The position numbers and the translations under genes are program-made. Shown piece by piece: positions 26,730 through 35,315 of a DNA stretch of 36,785 nt; position 1 is the first letter of the stretch; each line of letters begins with the position of its first letter. The notes below the pieces were generated by a model. That model searched no databases, was not told where the DNA came from, and saw nothing but the letters and a program-made list of their open reading frames with translations. Source of the stretch: Mitsuokella jalaludinii DSM 13811 (lineage in GTDB: Bacteria > Bacillota > Negativicutes > Selenomonadales > Selenomonadaceae); the NCBI RefSeq assembly GCF_000702905.1, contig NZ_JNKR01000019.1:1-36785 (forward strand), written 5' to 3'.

Positions 26730-28649
26730 ATGATCATAACACTCGAGAATTTCACGAAGAGCTACGGCGAGAAGCAGCTGTTTGCCGGGGTCAACCTCAG
26801 CATGGATGCGGGGGACAAGGTCGGCATCGTCGGTGTCAACGGCACGGGCAAGTCGACGTTCCTCAAGGCCATCGCAGGTCTCGTGCCCGTCGATGACGGC
26901 ACGATGGTCACGATGCGCGGCCTGCGCATCGAGTACCTCGCGCAGGACAAGGTCTTTGACCCGGAGCACACGGTGCTCATGGAGGTCTTTCGCGGCATGA
27001 CGCCCTTGATGGATGCCCTGCGCGGCTACGAGCTCGCACTGGCTGAGGCGGCCAAGGACCCTGAGAGCCCCGCGATACAGAAGCGCATCATGCAGTATGC
27101 GGAGAAGATCGACGAGCTCGACGGCTGGCAGGTCGAGAGCACGGCCAAGACGGTGTTGCAGAAGCTCGGCATCGGCGACTATACGGCCAAGGCCGGCACG
27201 CTCTCGGGCGGCCAGCAGAAGCGCCTGGCACTCGCGACGGCGCTCATCCAGCCGTGCGACCTCTTGCTGCTCGACGAGCCGACAAACCATCTCGACAGCG
27301 AGACGATCGCCTGGCTCGAGGAGTATCTCAGGGGCCAGAAGGGCGCGCTCCTGATGGTCACACATGACCGCTACTTCCTCGACAACACGGCGACGAAGAT
27401 CCTCGAGCTCGACAAGGGCAGTGCCTACACCTACACGGGCAACTACTCCTCCTTCCTCGAGCAGAAGGAAGCGCGCATCGAGCGCGAGGAGGCCAGCGAG
27501 CAGAAGCGCCAGAACTTCCTGCGCAACGAGCTCAAGTGGCTGCGCCGCGGCGCACAGGCCCGCTCGACGAAGCAGCGCGCCCGCATCGAGCGCTACGAGG
27601 AGGTCAAGAATAAGAAGGTCGACCTCGACCGCAGCACGGTCGAGATCGGGCTCGCGGGCAGCCGCCTCGGGCGTACCGTCATCGAGCTCGACCATGTGAG
27701 TTACGAGGTGGGCGGCCGGACGATCATCCGCGACTTTTCCTACACCGTCCTGCGCAATGACCGCGTGGCCATCCTCGGCCGCAACGGCACAGGCAAGTCG
27801 ACGCTCCTCAATATCTTTGCGGGGCGCCTGCAGCCGACGAGCGGCACGGTGACGATTGGCCAGACGGTCAAGATCGGCTACTTCACGCAGCGCGCCGTCA
27901 GCATGGACGAGCGCCTGCGCGCCATCGAGTACATCCAGGAGGCCGCGCGCGCCATCACGCTCGCGGACGGCTCGCGCATCTCGGCCAAGGAGCTCATGGA
28001 GCGCTTCCTGTTCCCGGGCGAGCTCCAGTGGACGCCGATTGCGCGGCTGTCGGGAGGCGAGAAGCGCCGCCTCTTCCTGTTGCGCATCCTGATGGAGGAG
28101 CCGAATGTCCTGCTCTTAGATGAGCCGACGAACGACCTCGACCTCGAGACGATGGCCGTGCTCGAGTCGTTCATCGACGACTTCCGCGGCGCGATCCTCT
28201 TCGTCTCGCATGACCGTTTCTTCGTCGACCGCCTGGCCGACAAAGTCTTCGTCTACCAGCCCGACGGCAGCCTGCGCCTCTACGCGGGCGGCTACTCCTA
28301 CTACAAGGAGAAGGAACGCGAGGAAGAGGCGAAGAAAGCGCAGCAGGCACCGCCTTCTGCCGAGGCGAAGAAGGAGCGCGAGCCGAAAAGGGCGCAGGAG
28401 CGCCCCGCACGCGAAGCGAAGCGCCGCCTGAGCTTTGGCGAGCAGAAGGAATACGCGGAGATTGAGGGCGTCATCGCGAGCAAGGAGGGCGAGCTAAAGG
28501 TCGTCCGGCTCGAGATGCAGCAGAATGCGTCCGACTACACGCGCCTCGCAGAGCTTGGACGCGAGGAGACGCGCCTCGCCGCAGAGCTCGACCACCTCAT
28601 GGAGCGCTGGGCGTATCTTGAGGAGATCGCCGAACAGCAGGACTCCTGA
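26730..28649 (+). CDS. uup: ABC-F ATPase, Uup type
   Basis: The 639-residue soluble protein has two ABC ATPase domains and no membrane segment. Domain 1 has GVNGTGKST, LSGGQQKRLALA and LLLLDEPTNHLD. Domain 2 has GRNGTGKST, LSGGEKRRLFLL and LLLDEPTNDLD. The linker between them carries the positively charged Uup-like segment ELKWLRRGAQARSTKQRARIE. The C-terminus (about residues 565-635) is a coiled-coil hairpin after a Lys/Glu/Ala-rich stretch, as in Uup. Family members act on the ribosome E site or on branched DNA structures; which applies here is unknown. Confidence 0.88.
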   Translation: MIITLENFTKSYGEKQLFAGVNLSMDAGDKVGIVGVNGTGKSTFLKAIAGLVPVDDGTMVTMRGLRIEYLAQDKVFDPEHTVLMEVFRGMTPLMDALRGYELALAEAAKDPESPAIQKRIMQYAEKIDELDGWQVESTAKTVLQKLGIGDYTAKAGTLSGGQQKRLALATALIQPCDLLLLDEPTNHLDSETIAWLEEYLRGQKGALLMVTHDRYFLDNTATKILELDKGSAYTYTGNYSSFLEQKEARIEREEASEQKRQNFLRNELKWLRRGAQARSTKQRARIERYEEVKNKKVDLDRSTVEIGLAGSRLGRTVIELDHVSYEVGGRTIIRDFSYTVLRNDRVAILGRNGTGKSTLLNIFAGRLQPTSGTVTIGQTVKIGYFTQRAVSMDERLRAIEYIQEAARAITLADGSRISAKELMERFLFPGELQWTPIARLSGGEKRRLFLLRILMEEPNVLLLDEPTNDLDLETMAVLESFIDDFRGAILFVSHDRFFVDRLADKVFVYQPDGSLRLYAGGYSYYKEKEREEEAKKAQQAPPSAEAKKEREPKRAQERPAREAKRRLSFGEQKEYAEIEGVIASKEGELKVVRLEMQQNASDYTRLAELGREETRLAAELDHLMERWAYLEEIAEQQDS

Positions 28650-28716
28650 ACCATCATGGATCATCTTCAAAACGCTAATCATTTATCTCTATGTATAAAT
28701 AAAGGGGAAGGTAATC

Positions 28717-30009
28717 ATGGCATTTGACAAGAACCAGTTTGCTGAGATCATCGAAGAATTCAAGGTCGACGGGGAGCGCCTCCACGAGGTCGCATCCAAC
28801 TTCCGCTACGACCTGCGCCAGGGCCTCGATGACCCGTCCGCATCTTCGCTGCGCATGCTCAAGTCGTACGTCGGACTGCCGACGGGCGAGGAGAAGGGCG
28901 AGTACCTCGCACTCGACTTCGGCGGTACGAATGTCCGCGTCCTGCGCATCCGCCTCGACGGTCACGGCAAGTTCGAAGTCCTGAAGAAAGTCGCCAAGCC
29001 GCTGCGCGTCGAGGGTGTCTACGACTTCGTCGGCGAGGGCTCGACGGCTGAGCAGCAGTTCGATTTCATCGCAGAACTCGTCGATGAGGCCATCGAGGGC
29101 GACCACACGACGAAGTATCTGCTTGGCCACACCTTCTCCTTCCCGTCTGAGCAGACGGACCTCTACAACGCAAAGCTCATCATCTGGACGAAGGAATTCG
29201 CTACGGCAGGCGTCGAGGGCAAGGTCGTCAATGACCTGCTCAAGGAAGCGCTGCACCGCCAGGGCATCGACAATGTCGAGCCGACGGCTGTCATCAACGA
29301 CACGGTCGCCGTCCTGCTCGCCGCTGCCTACAAGCAGGCCGACACCTACATCGGCTCCATCTATGCGACAGGCCACAACACCTGTTACTTCGAGCCGTTC
29401 AAGGGCAAGGCAGAGCGCCCGATGATCCTGAACCTCGAGTCCGGCGGATTCATGAAGCTCGCGCCGAACCGCTTTGACGCAGAATTTGATGCTCAGTCCG
29501 AGAAGCCGGGCGAGCAGCGCCTCGAGAAGATGGTTTCCGGCCGCTACATGGGCGAACTCTTCGGCATGGCTATCGCTGAACTGCTCGGCGAGAAGGGCAA
29601 GAAGTACGGCTTCACGAGCATTGACATGAGCAACATCATCCTCGACGAGACGGCAGGCCTTGCAGAAGTCGGCCGCATCGTCAGTGCCAAGACGGGCCAT
29701 GATCTCGAGGAGGTCGACCGCCAGCGCCTGCAGGAGCTCGCAGCGGCACTCGTCGTCCGCTCCGCGCGTCTCGTCACGGCCACGTATGTCGGCATCATCT
29801 GGCAGCTGGCTGGCGACGAAGCCATCAAGAAGCAGCACATCGCCATCGACGGCTCCGTCTACGAGAAGATGCCGCTGGCGAAAGAGAACATCATGCGTGC
29901 CCTCTCCGAGCTGCTCGGTGAGTCGGCATCGCTCGTCGACACCGTCCTCGAGAACGGCGGTTCGGGCCTCGGCGCCGCCATCGCCGCTGCCATGTCGCAG
30001 CAGGCATAA
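28717..30009 (+). CDS. Hexokinase of the eukaryotic type
   Basis: The 430-residue protein has the two-lobe hexokinase fold of the PF00349/PF03727 family known best from eukaryotes. It carries the phosphate loop LALDFGGTNVR (64-74) and the sugar-binding LGHTFSFPSEQTDLYNAKLIIWTKEF region. The catalytic aspartate is in VINDTVA (Asp195), with ATGHN, LESGGF, and near the C-terminus NGGSGLGAA. It phosphorylates glucose and perhaps other hexoses with ATP; the exact sugar is not visible. It is about the size of one eukaryotic hexokinase half. It lacks the ROK and the Glk signatures of common bacterial glucokinases. GGGGAAGG precedes the ATG. A strong terminator follows. Confidence 0.88.
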   Translation: MAFDKNQFAEIIEEFKVDGERLHEVASNFRYDLRQGLDDPSASSLRMLKSYVGLPTGEEKGEYLALDFGGTNVRVLRIRLDGHGKFEVLKKVAKPLRVEGVYDFVGEGSTAEQQFDFIAELVDEAIEGDHTTKYLLGHTFSFPSEQTDLYNAKLIIWTKEFATAGVEGKVVNDLLKEALHRQGIDNVEPTAVINDTVAVLLAAAYKQADTYIGSIYATGHNTCYFEPFKGKAERPMILNLESGGFMKLAPNRFDAEFDAQSEKPGEQRLEKMVSGRYMGELFGMAIAELLGEKGKKYGFTSIDMSNIILDETAGLAEVGRIVSAKTGHDLEEVDRQRLQELAAALVVRSARLVTATYVGIIWQLAGDEAIKKQHIAIDGSVYEKMPLAKENIMRALSELLGESASLVDTVLENGGSGLGAAIAAAMSQQA

Positions 30010-30057
30010 GGCAATCCGCCAAACCTGACTATCCGACGGTCTGACTGTCACACATGC

Positions 30058-30096
30058 AATCCACTGCACCCGTGCCATTGGTGCAGTGGATTTTTT
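30058..30096 (+). terminator. Hexokinase gene terminator
   Basis: AATCCACTGCACC (30058-30070) pairs perfectly with GGTGCAGTGGATT (30080-30092) over a 9-base loop, with a T run to 30096. Confidence 0.92.
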
Positions 30097-30105
30097 ATGC
30101 GGGTA

Positions 30106-30114
30106 TGCTATAAT
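30106..30114 (+). promoter_or_regulatory. Extended -10 promoter of rpoN
   Basis: TGCTATAAT is identical to the extended -10 box of the LevR-like gene at 13775. The -35 position falls in the preceding terminator and is not recognisable. Confidence 0.6.
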
Positions 30115-30143
30115 GATAGTCAATAAAAAGACATGAGAAGGGG

Positions 30144-31526
30144 GTGAAGAACATCGAGCAGTCACTTGGCATGAATCTCTCGCAGCATCTGGCGATGACG
30201 ATGCAGCTGCAGCAGGCCATCGAGATCCTGCAGCTCTCCGCACAGGAACTCTGCGCGACCATTGAAAAAGAATACCTGGAGAACCCCGTGCTCGAGATGG
30301 ACTATCCGTCGGGGCGTCGGGAGCTCTACGAGCAGGGCGGCCCTGCGCATGCAGGTGTTCGCGCGCTCGCCGACTACCTCGACGGTGGCGGCAAGCAGCC
30401 GGCCTACTTCACCGATGAAGACGAGCGCCAGTTCGATGCACCGGCACCGCTTCATGCGACACTGGAGGAAGAGCTGCTCGAGCAGGTCAACTTCACCTTT
30501 AAGGGTGAGCACGGGGCAGAGAAAGAGCGCGCTGTCGCGACCTTCCTCGTCGGCTCGCTCGACAGCCGCGGTTACTTGACACTGCCCGTGGCTGAGGTTG
30601 CCCGTGCGATGGCTTGCAGCGAGGCGGAGGTCCTGCGCATCCTCGCAGTCATTCAGGGCTTCGAGCCGGCCGGCGTCGGCGCGCGCGATCTCGCCGAATG
30701 CCTGCGCCTGCAGGCCCAGCGCCAGGGCATCTACGACGGGCTCGTCGCCGCCATCATCGACCGCCATCTCGATGCAGTCGCCGCGCACCGCCTCAAGGAG
30801 ATAGCCGCCGCCGAGCACGTGCGCCCCGCCGAGGTCCAGATGGCCGTCGACATCGTGCGCCGCCTCAATCCGAAGCCCGGCGCCGCGTATGGCGCGGCGG
30901 ACTCCGCCTACATCACGCCGGATGTCATCATCCGGAAGGGCGAGAAGGGCTATGAGGTCGAAGTCGAAGAGGCCGGCGTGCCACAGCTCCACATCTCCGC
31001 GCTCTACCGACAGTCCGATACCTTCGACAAGGCGACGCAGAAGTACATCGCGGGCCGCCTGCGCGCGGCTGCCTGGCTCATCAACAGCATCGAGCAACGC
31101 CGCACGACGATTCGCCGCGTCGTCGAGGAGATCGTGCGGCGCCAGACAGCCTACTTCGAGAAGGGGCCCGCCTTCCTCGAACCGATGACGATGAAGGAGG
31201 TGGCCGATACCATCGGCGTGCACGAGTCGACCGTCAGCCGCGCCGTCGCCAATAAGTACGCCGAGCTACCGACGGGCGTCATCGCGCTGCGCAGCTTCTT
31301 TACAGCGCGCAGCGCGCGGACTGATACAGGGGAGGATGTCGCCGCTGCCAAGGCCAAGTCGGCCATCGAAAGATTCATCAAGGGCGAGGATCCCAAGAAG
31401 CCTCTGTCGGACCAGAAGCTCTGCACCCTGCTCAAGGCAGAGGGCATCGCGCTCTCGCGCCGCACCGTCATGAAATACCGCGAACAGCTCGGCTACGACT
31501 CATCCGTCAAGCGCAAGCGCTATTGA
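30144..31526 (+). CDS. rpoN: RNA polymerase sigma-54 factor
   Basis: Sigma54 directs RNA polymerase to -24/-12 promoters and needs an AAA+ activator such as the LevR-like protein at 13819. The 460-residue protein has the glutamine/leucine-rich activator-contact region (residues 1-50, MTMQLQQAIEILQLSAQEL), the core-binding domain (about 90-280) and the HTH (MKEVADTIGVHESTVSRAVANK). The C-terminal RpoN box reads SRRTVMKYREQLGY. The start is uncertain. The GTG at 30144 directly abuts its AAGGGG, with no usual spacing. The next ATG (30171) lacks a ribosome site, and a non-standard ATC at 30153 would have ideal spacing. The sigma54 promoter at 16815 in this window is a likely target. Confidence 0.93.
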   Translation: MKNIEQSLGMNLSQHLAMTMQLQQAIEILQLSAQELCATIEKEYLENPVLEMDYPSGRRELYEQGGPAHAGVRALADYLDGGGKQPAYFTDEDERQFDAPAPLHATLEEELLEQVNFTFKGEHGAEKERAVATFLVGSLDSRGYLTLPVAEVARAMACSEAEVLRILAVIQGFEPAGVGARDLAECLRLQAQRQGIYDGLVAAIIDRHLDAVAAHRLKEIAAAEHVRPAEVQMAVDIVRRLNPKPGAAYGAADSAYITPDVIIRKGEKGYEVEVEEAGVPQLHISALYRQSDTFDKATQKYIAGRLRAAAWLINSIEQRRTTIRRVVEEIVRRQTAYFEKGPAFLEPMTMKEVADTIGVHESTVSRAVANKYAELPTGVIALRSFFTARSARTDTGEDVAAAKAKSAIERFIKGEDPKKPLSDQKLCTLLKAEGIALSRRTVMKYREQLGYDSSVKRKRY

Positions 31527-31549
31527 GCCTGGGGATTGTTGCGGATAGA

Positions 31550-31590
31550 GGCTGGTTCTGTGCATCTCGTCTCAGAACCAGTCCTTTTTT
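31550..31590 (+). terminator. rpoN terminator
   Basis: CTGGTTCTG (31552-31560) pairs with CAGAACCAG (31573-31581), extended by two pairs, then six T. Confidence 0.85.
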
Positions 31591-31705
31591 ACATTCCTCC
31601 TATGCATGGAATGACATAGCCGCGATTCATAGAAGCAAAACAAATGGAAACCTGACAGAAAAATGGGAATGAACAATAACTTTGTGAAAAAAAGCGCGAA
31701 ATGAC

Positions 31706-31733
31706 TTGCAATACTCGTGAAACGTGCTATGAT
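31706..31733 (+). promoter_or_regulatory. ndh promoter
   Basis: TTGCAA (31706-31711), a 16-base spacer and TATGAT (31728-31733), the latter preceded by TGC as an extended -10. It gives a leader of about 215 bases before the ndh start. Confidence 0.7.
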
Positions 31734-31751
31734 AGTAACCAAAAGAAAACA

Positions 31752-31861
31752 ACGGCGTGCAGAAGTGCCGACAGGTAAGTTAAAAAATGCACATTCTCTG
31801 CCGGAGAGCTCGCCGAAATCATCGTGGTACGTGAAGGACGCTTACACGATGTGATTTTTTT
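31752..31861 (+). promoter_or_regulatory. Structured ndh leader with attenuator-like hairpin
   Basis: Several short stems can form (CGGC/GCCG at 31753-31770, CTCT/AGAG around 31796-31808). The leader then has a terminator-shaped hairpin: AAATCA-TCGTG (31816-31826) pairs with CACGA-TG-TGATTT (31845-31857) with a 2-base bulge, and the T run continues to 31861. It lies between the promoter and the ndh start, so it may be an attenuator. It does not match a riboswitch class I recognise. Confidence 0.45.
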
Positions 31862-31953
31862 CATCGGAAAGTTAATTTTTTCACTTTCACTACAATTATG
31901 CAATTATTTCCATCATTCCTTATTTCGTGTGTATTGTCAGGGGAGGACTCATC

Positions 31954-33225
31954 ATGGCAGATCAGCAGAATCAGAAGAGACCACGTATTGTCATTGTCGG
32001 TGCAGGCTTCGGCGGCGTCAAACTCGCCAAGCTCTTTGCGAAGGAAGATGTCGACGTCATGCTCGTCGACCGCCACAACTTCCAGCTCTTCCAGCCATTG
32101 CTGTATCAGGTGTCGACGGCAGTCCTCTCGACGGACGAGATCGCCTATCCGGTCCGCACGTTCTTCCGCAAGACCAAGAACGTGGAGTTCTTCATGGCTA
32201 AGGCCGAGGGCGTCGACCAGGCGCGCAAGGTCCTGCTGACGAATCACGGTGAGCTCGCTTACGACTACCTCATCCTCGCAGCCGGTGCGACGACGAACTT
32301 CTTCGGCATGAAGGAAGTCGAAGAGCACTCCTACGGCATGAAGACGCTGCAGGAGGCACTCCACATCCGCAATCACGTGCTGCACATGTTCGAGCGCGCC
32401 AACAAGGAGACGGACCCGGCAGTTCGCCGCCGCATGCTGACGTTCGTCGTCGTCGGCGGCGGCCCGACGGGCATCGAGGAATCCGGCGCCCTGACGGAGC
32501 TCTTCGGCATCCAGCAGAAGGAGTTCCACAACCTCGACTTCAGCGAAGTCAGCGTCAAGCTCATCGAGGCCACGCCTAATGTCCTGCCGATGGTCGCCCC
32601 GAACCTGCGCGAGCACGCTGTCAAGGTCCTGCGCAAGAAGGGCGTCGACGTCATGCTGAACACCCAGGTTGTCGGCTACGACGGCAACGACCTCAAGCTC
32701 AAGGACGGCAGGACAATCCCGACGCAGACGGTCATCTGGGCAGCAGGCGTCAAGGCCGTGCCGTTCATCAAGGACTGCGGCGGTGAAGTCGACCGCGGCG
32801 GCCGCATCATTGTCAACGAGAAGCTGCAGGTCGAGGGCAGCGACTGCGTCTTCGCTATCGGCGATTGCGCGCACTACCAGCACGGCACGGAGCGCCCGCT
32901 GCCGACGGTCGCACCGGTTGCCATGCAGCAGGCACAGACGGCGCATGACAACATCATGAAGCTCATCCGCGGCCAGCAGGACCTCGCGACGTTCCACTAC
33001 AAAGACCTCGGCGCTATGGCCACGATCGGCCGCGGCGAAGCTGTCGTCGACAAGACGAAGCTGAACCCGCAGATGACGGGTTTCATCGCTTGGTGCGCAT
33101 GGATGTTCGTCCACCTCTTGCGCCTCGCCGGTGCACATGCCAACTTCACGGTTGCGATCAAGTGGACCTGGAACCTCTTCTCCGGCACGCGCCTCGGCCG
33201 TATCATCACGAATATCAAAGATTGA
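31954..33225 (+). CDS. ndh: Type II NADH dehydrogenase (NDH-2)
   Basis: NDH-2 oxidises NADH and reduces menaquinone at the membrane surface without pumping protons. The 423-residue protein has the FAD-binding IVIVGAGFGGVKLAKLF near the start and a second Rossmann motif for NADH (FVVVGGGPTGIEESGAL, about residue 160). It also has the FAIGDCAHY FAD-contact segment and the quinone-site AMQQAQ segment. The C-terminal amphipathic/hydrophobic helices (about 365-423) are typical for membrane attachment. The ATG at 31954 follows GGGAGGA by 6 bases; the upstream GTG at 31927 has no site. It feeds the same quinone pool as GlpABC. A terminator follows. Confidence 0.93.
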   Translation: MADQQNQKRPRIVIVGAGFGGVKLAKLFAKEDVDVMLVDRHNFQLFQPLLYQVSTAVLSTDEIAYPVRTFFRKTKNVEFFMAKAEGVDQARKVLLTNHGELAYDYLILAAGATTNFFGMKEVEEHSYGMKTLQEALHIRNHVLHMFERANKETDPAVRRRMLTFVVVGGGPTGIEESGALTELFGIQQKEFHNLDFSEVSVKLIEATPNVLPMVAPNLREHAVKVLRKKGVDVMLNTQVVGYDGNDLKLKDGRTIPTQTVIWAAGVKAVPFIKDCGGEVDRGGRIIVNEKLQVEGSDCVFAIGDCAHYQHGTERPLPTVAPVAMQQAQTAHDNIMKLIRGQQDLATFHYKDLGAMATIGRGEAVVDKTKLNPQMTGFIAWCAWMFVHLLRLAGAHANFTVAIKWTWNLFSGTRLGRIITNIKD

Positions 33226-33237
33226 CAGATCTTCTGG

Positions 33238-33273
33238 ACAGGCAGTCTCCGTTTGGAGTCTGCCTGTTCTTTT
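33238..33273 (+). terminator. ndh terminator
   Basis: ACAGGCAGTCTCC (33238-33250) pairs with GGAGTCTGCCTGT (33255-33267) with one mismatch over loop GTTT, then TCTTTT. Confidence 0.85.
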
Positions 33274-33342
33274 GCGTTGGACAAATGGGCAAGAAGTGTC
33301 TATTTGTGTATTCCTGGCGGTATTTAGAAAGAATTTTTCTTA

Positions 33343-35079
33343 TTGAGCAGGAATTGGCGTTCAGCCGAGAATGCCTATAACACGGTTGTCTCGCTCGACG
33401 GCCTCAGCGCACAGGACAAGAAGAATTACGGTCTTGAGGACACGAGTTCCTTCACGTTCGACAAGAGCGCGACGGTCGAGAAGGCCGACCTCACGGTCAC
33501 GCGCAAGGGCATCGAGACGGTCTATGGCACGGTCAAGACAGACGATGGCACGATGACGACCTACACGAAGCTCGTCAATGGCGACAAGAACGACATTGTC
33601 ATCGACAATGGCAACTACGGTACGGCCTACAACGATGATCTGACGAAGACGAACGACGTCGGCAAGTACAACTACAAGGCAACGCTCAACAGTGAGAGCG
33701 ACGTCCTGCGGAACTACGACGTCCACGATGATGGTACGAACTATGTCAACATCACGCCGTACACGATTACCGAGGAAGAGATCGTCAATCCGGATGGTTC
33801 GCCGCTCTACACGACGAAGTATGGCCAGAAAGACCCATTCGGCAAGGCCACCTTTACGGGTGTCAATGGCGATGGCACGCTGCTTCTTGACATTACGGAC
33901 TCGAGTGCACTTACGGGTGCGGCAGATGGTCGCATCACGGAGAATGTCGGCGACAACATCTACGATACGACGGTAAGTTTGGAGAGCCTGAAGAACAAGA
34001 ATTACCAGTTCGCAGATGGTGCAACGAGCAAAACGTTCGAGAATACGGCAAGCGTCACGCCGGCCGAGCTTACGATCAAGACGAAAGACGTCGAGACGGA
34101 GTACGGCACGGTCAAGGAGACGACTTCTGAGGTCAAGGGGCTTGTCAATGGCGACCTTCCGACTGGGTTCCTTTTCGACTATGGCGACTATGGCGGAGCT
34201 TATCTGGATGGCAACACCAAGACGAATGATGTCAACACGTACCACTTCGGCACGGACCTCTCGGGTGCAGACTTCCTCAACAACTACACGATCACGGGTG
34301 GTGAGGCTGATGTGAAGATCGACCCGAAGGATGTCACGTTCTTCGTCTCCGGTACGGGTAACACACTTGCAGACGTCACCTATACGGTAGATCCGGACAT
34401 CGATGCACAGCTGGCCTATGGCGAACATGTCGATGCGGACTACACGCCGGGCAACGATCTGGGCAGCAACCAGTACGGAGTCGTGGCGCACATCAACGGC
34501 ACGCCAGTCGTCACGGGCGATGTGGCAGGCAACTACCGTTACAACTACGGCGGCCTGATCACGCTCTCGCCGACGGTGCCGACGAAGCCGGATATCGACC
34601 CGCACAATCCGTCGAATGTCGACGGTTCGGGCTCCTGGACGAGCAACATGGGCAACCATGGCGTACCGGGCGTCGAGCGCGTCGCAGGTTTGGCGAGTGC
34701 TGAGCTTCCGTTCTTCAAGGTCGAGTCTGGCCAGGTCTCGCATTACGGCACGTACGATGTCGCAGCGGATCCGGACAAGGTTCGCCTTGAGCCGACGGGC
34801 AAGCGCCTGCCGGAACCGAATCAGCCGAAGACGCAGTACCGCGAGTACACGAAGGCACTGACGACGACGGACGGCACGGGCATGTTCCGCATGGTCTATG
34901 ACGGTTCCGTCTTCCGCATCACGCCGACCGACGATGCTGCTCTCGCACTCGTTCGCACGGGCGACGTCAAGAACAACGTCGAGCTTTCGGCAGAAGCTCT
35001 CCACGCTGGTTTCAGCGAGATGGGCATCCTGCTTGAAGACCTCGATGGTGTCTACGTCCACTTTGAGAATCTACATTAA
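33343..35079 (+). pseudogene. C-terminal fragment of a large MBG-repeat adhesin
   Basis: The 578-codon open frame encodes the end of a filamentous-haemagglutinin-like surface protein. It contains at least two MBG-type beta repeats (AYNTVVSLDGL with VEKADLTVTRKGIETVYGTVK; IYDTTVSLESL with VTPAELTIKTKDVETEYGTVK) and then a Pro/Gly-rich spacer. A C-terminal globular part follows (FRMVYDGSVFRITPTDDAA, ending in GVYVHFENLH). There is no signal peptide. The only available start is a TTG without ribosome site, the frame is closed upstream by TAG at 33325, and the repeat begins in the middle of a unit. This points to a 5' truncation with a breakpoint near 33330-33360. No SLH domain or autotransporter barrel is seen. 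It could also be a silent donor cassette for variation of an intact homologue elsewhere. Confidence 0.75.
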
Positions 35080-35093
35080 TATAGGGAATTGGA

Positions 35094-35122
35094 TTGACCC
35101 AATAAAATATGTATGGTAAACT
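35094..35122 (+). promoter_or_regulatory. Promoter of the CAP-domain gene
   Basis: TTGACC (35094-35099), a 17-base spacer and TAAACT (35117-35122). It starts about 190 bases before the coding region, leaving a long leader. Confidence 0.7.
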
Positions 35123-35129
35123 ATAAGTA

Positions 35130-35300
35130 GTAAGGATAAACCAGACAAAACTGAATCGGTGCGAACATGCCCTGTGGTCGCGCAGCGCCCACAGCGGTAG
35201 CGGATCTGCTTAAGTTTCGGAGCGATATGGATGACAGCCTGATGAAGGCAGCGCAAGGTGGTTTGGAGACCAAGTGCTCTCAAGTCAAACTATCGTAACG
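35130..35300 (+). promoter_or_regulatory. Long GC-rich structured leader, class unknown
   Basis: The leader holds no gene but has several stems. CTGTGG (35172-35177) pairs with CCACAG (35189-35194). AGCGGATCTGCT (35194-35210 region) can close on itself. GCCTGATGAAGGC (about 35237-35250) forms GCCT/AGGC, and TGGTTTGGAGACCA (about 35260-35275) forms TGGT/ACCA. No terminator T run is present, so any control would act on translation or stability. I could not match it to a known riboswitch. Confidence 0.45.
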
Positions 35301-35315
35301 AAAGAGGCGGCCAAT

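Noticed and set aside
33361-35061. 566-codon minus-strand frame opposite the adhesin fragment
   Set aside because: The plus strand shows clear MBG repeats. The minus-strand product is Arg/Val/Asp-rich shadow sequence.
35130-35300. Cobalamin riboswitch before the CAP gene
   Set aside because: GAATCGGTGCGAAC and TGTGGTCGCG loosely resemble parts of the cobalamin core, but the conserved B12 box and the spacing of the other elements are not found. An Infernal search would decide.
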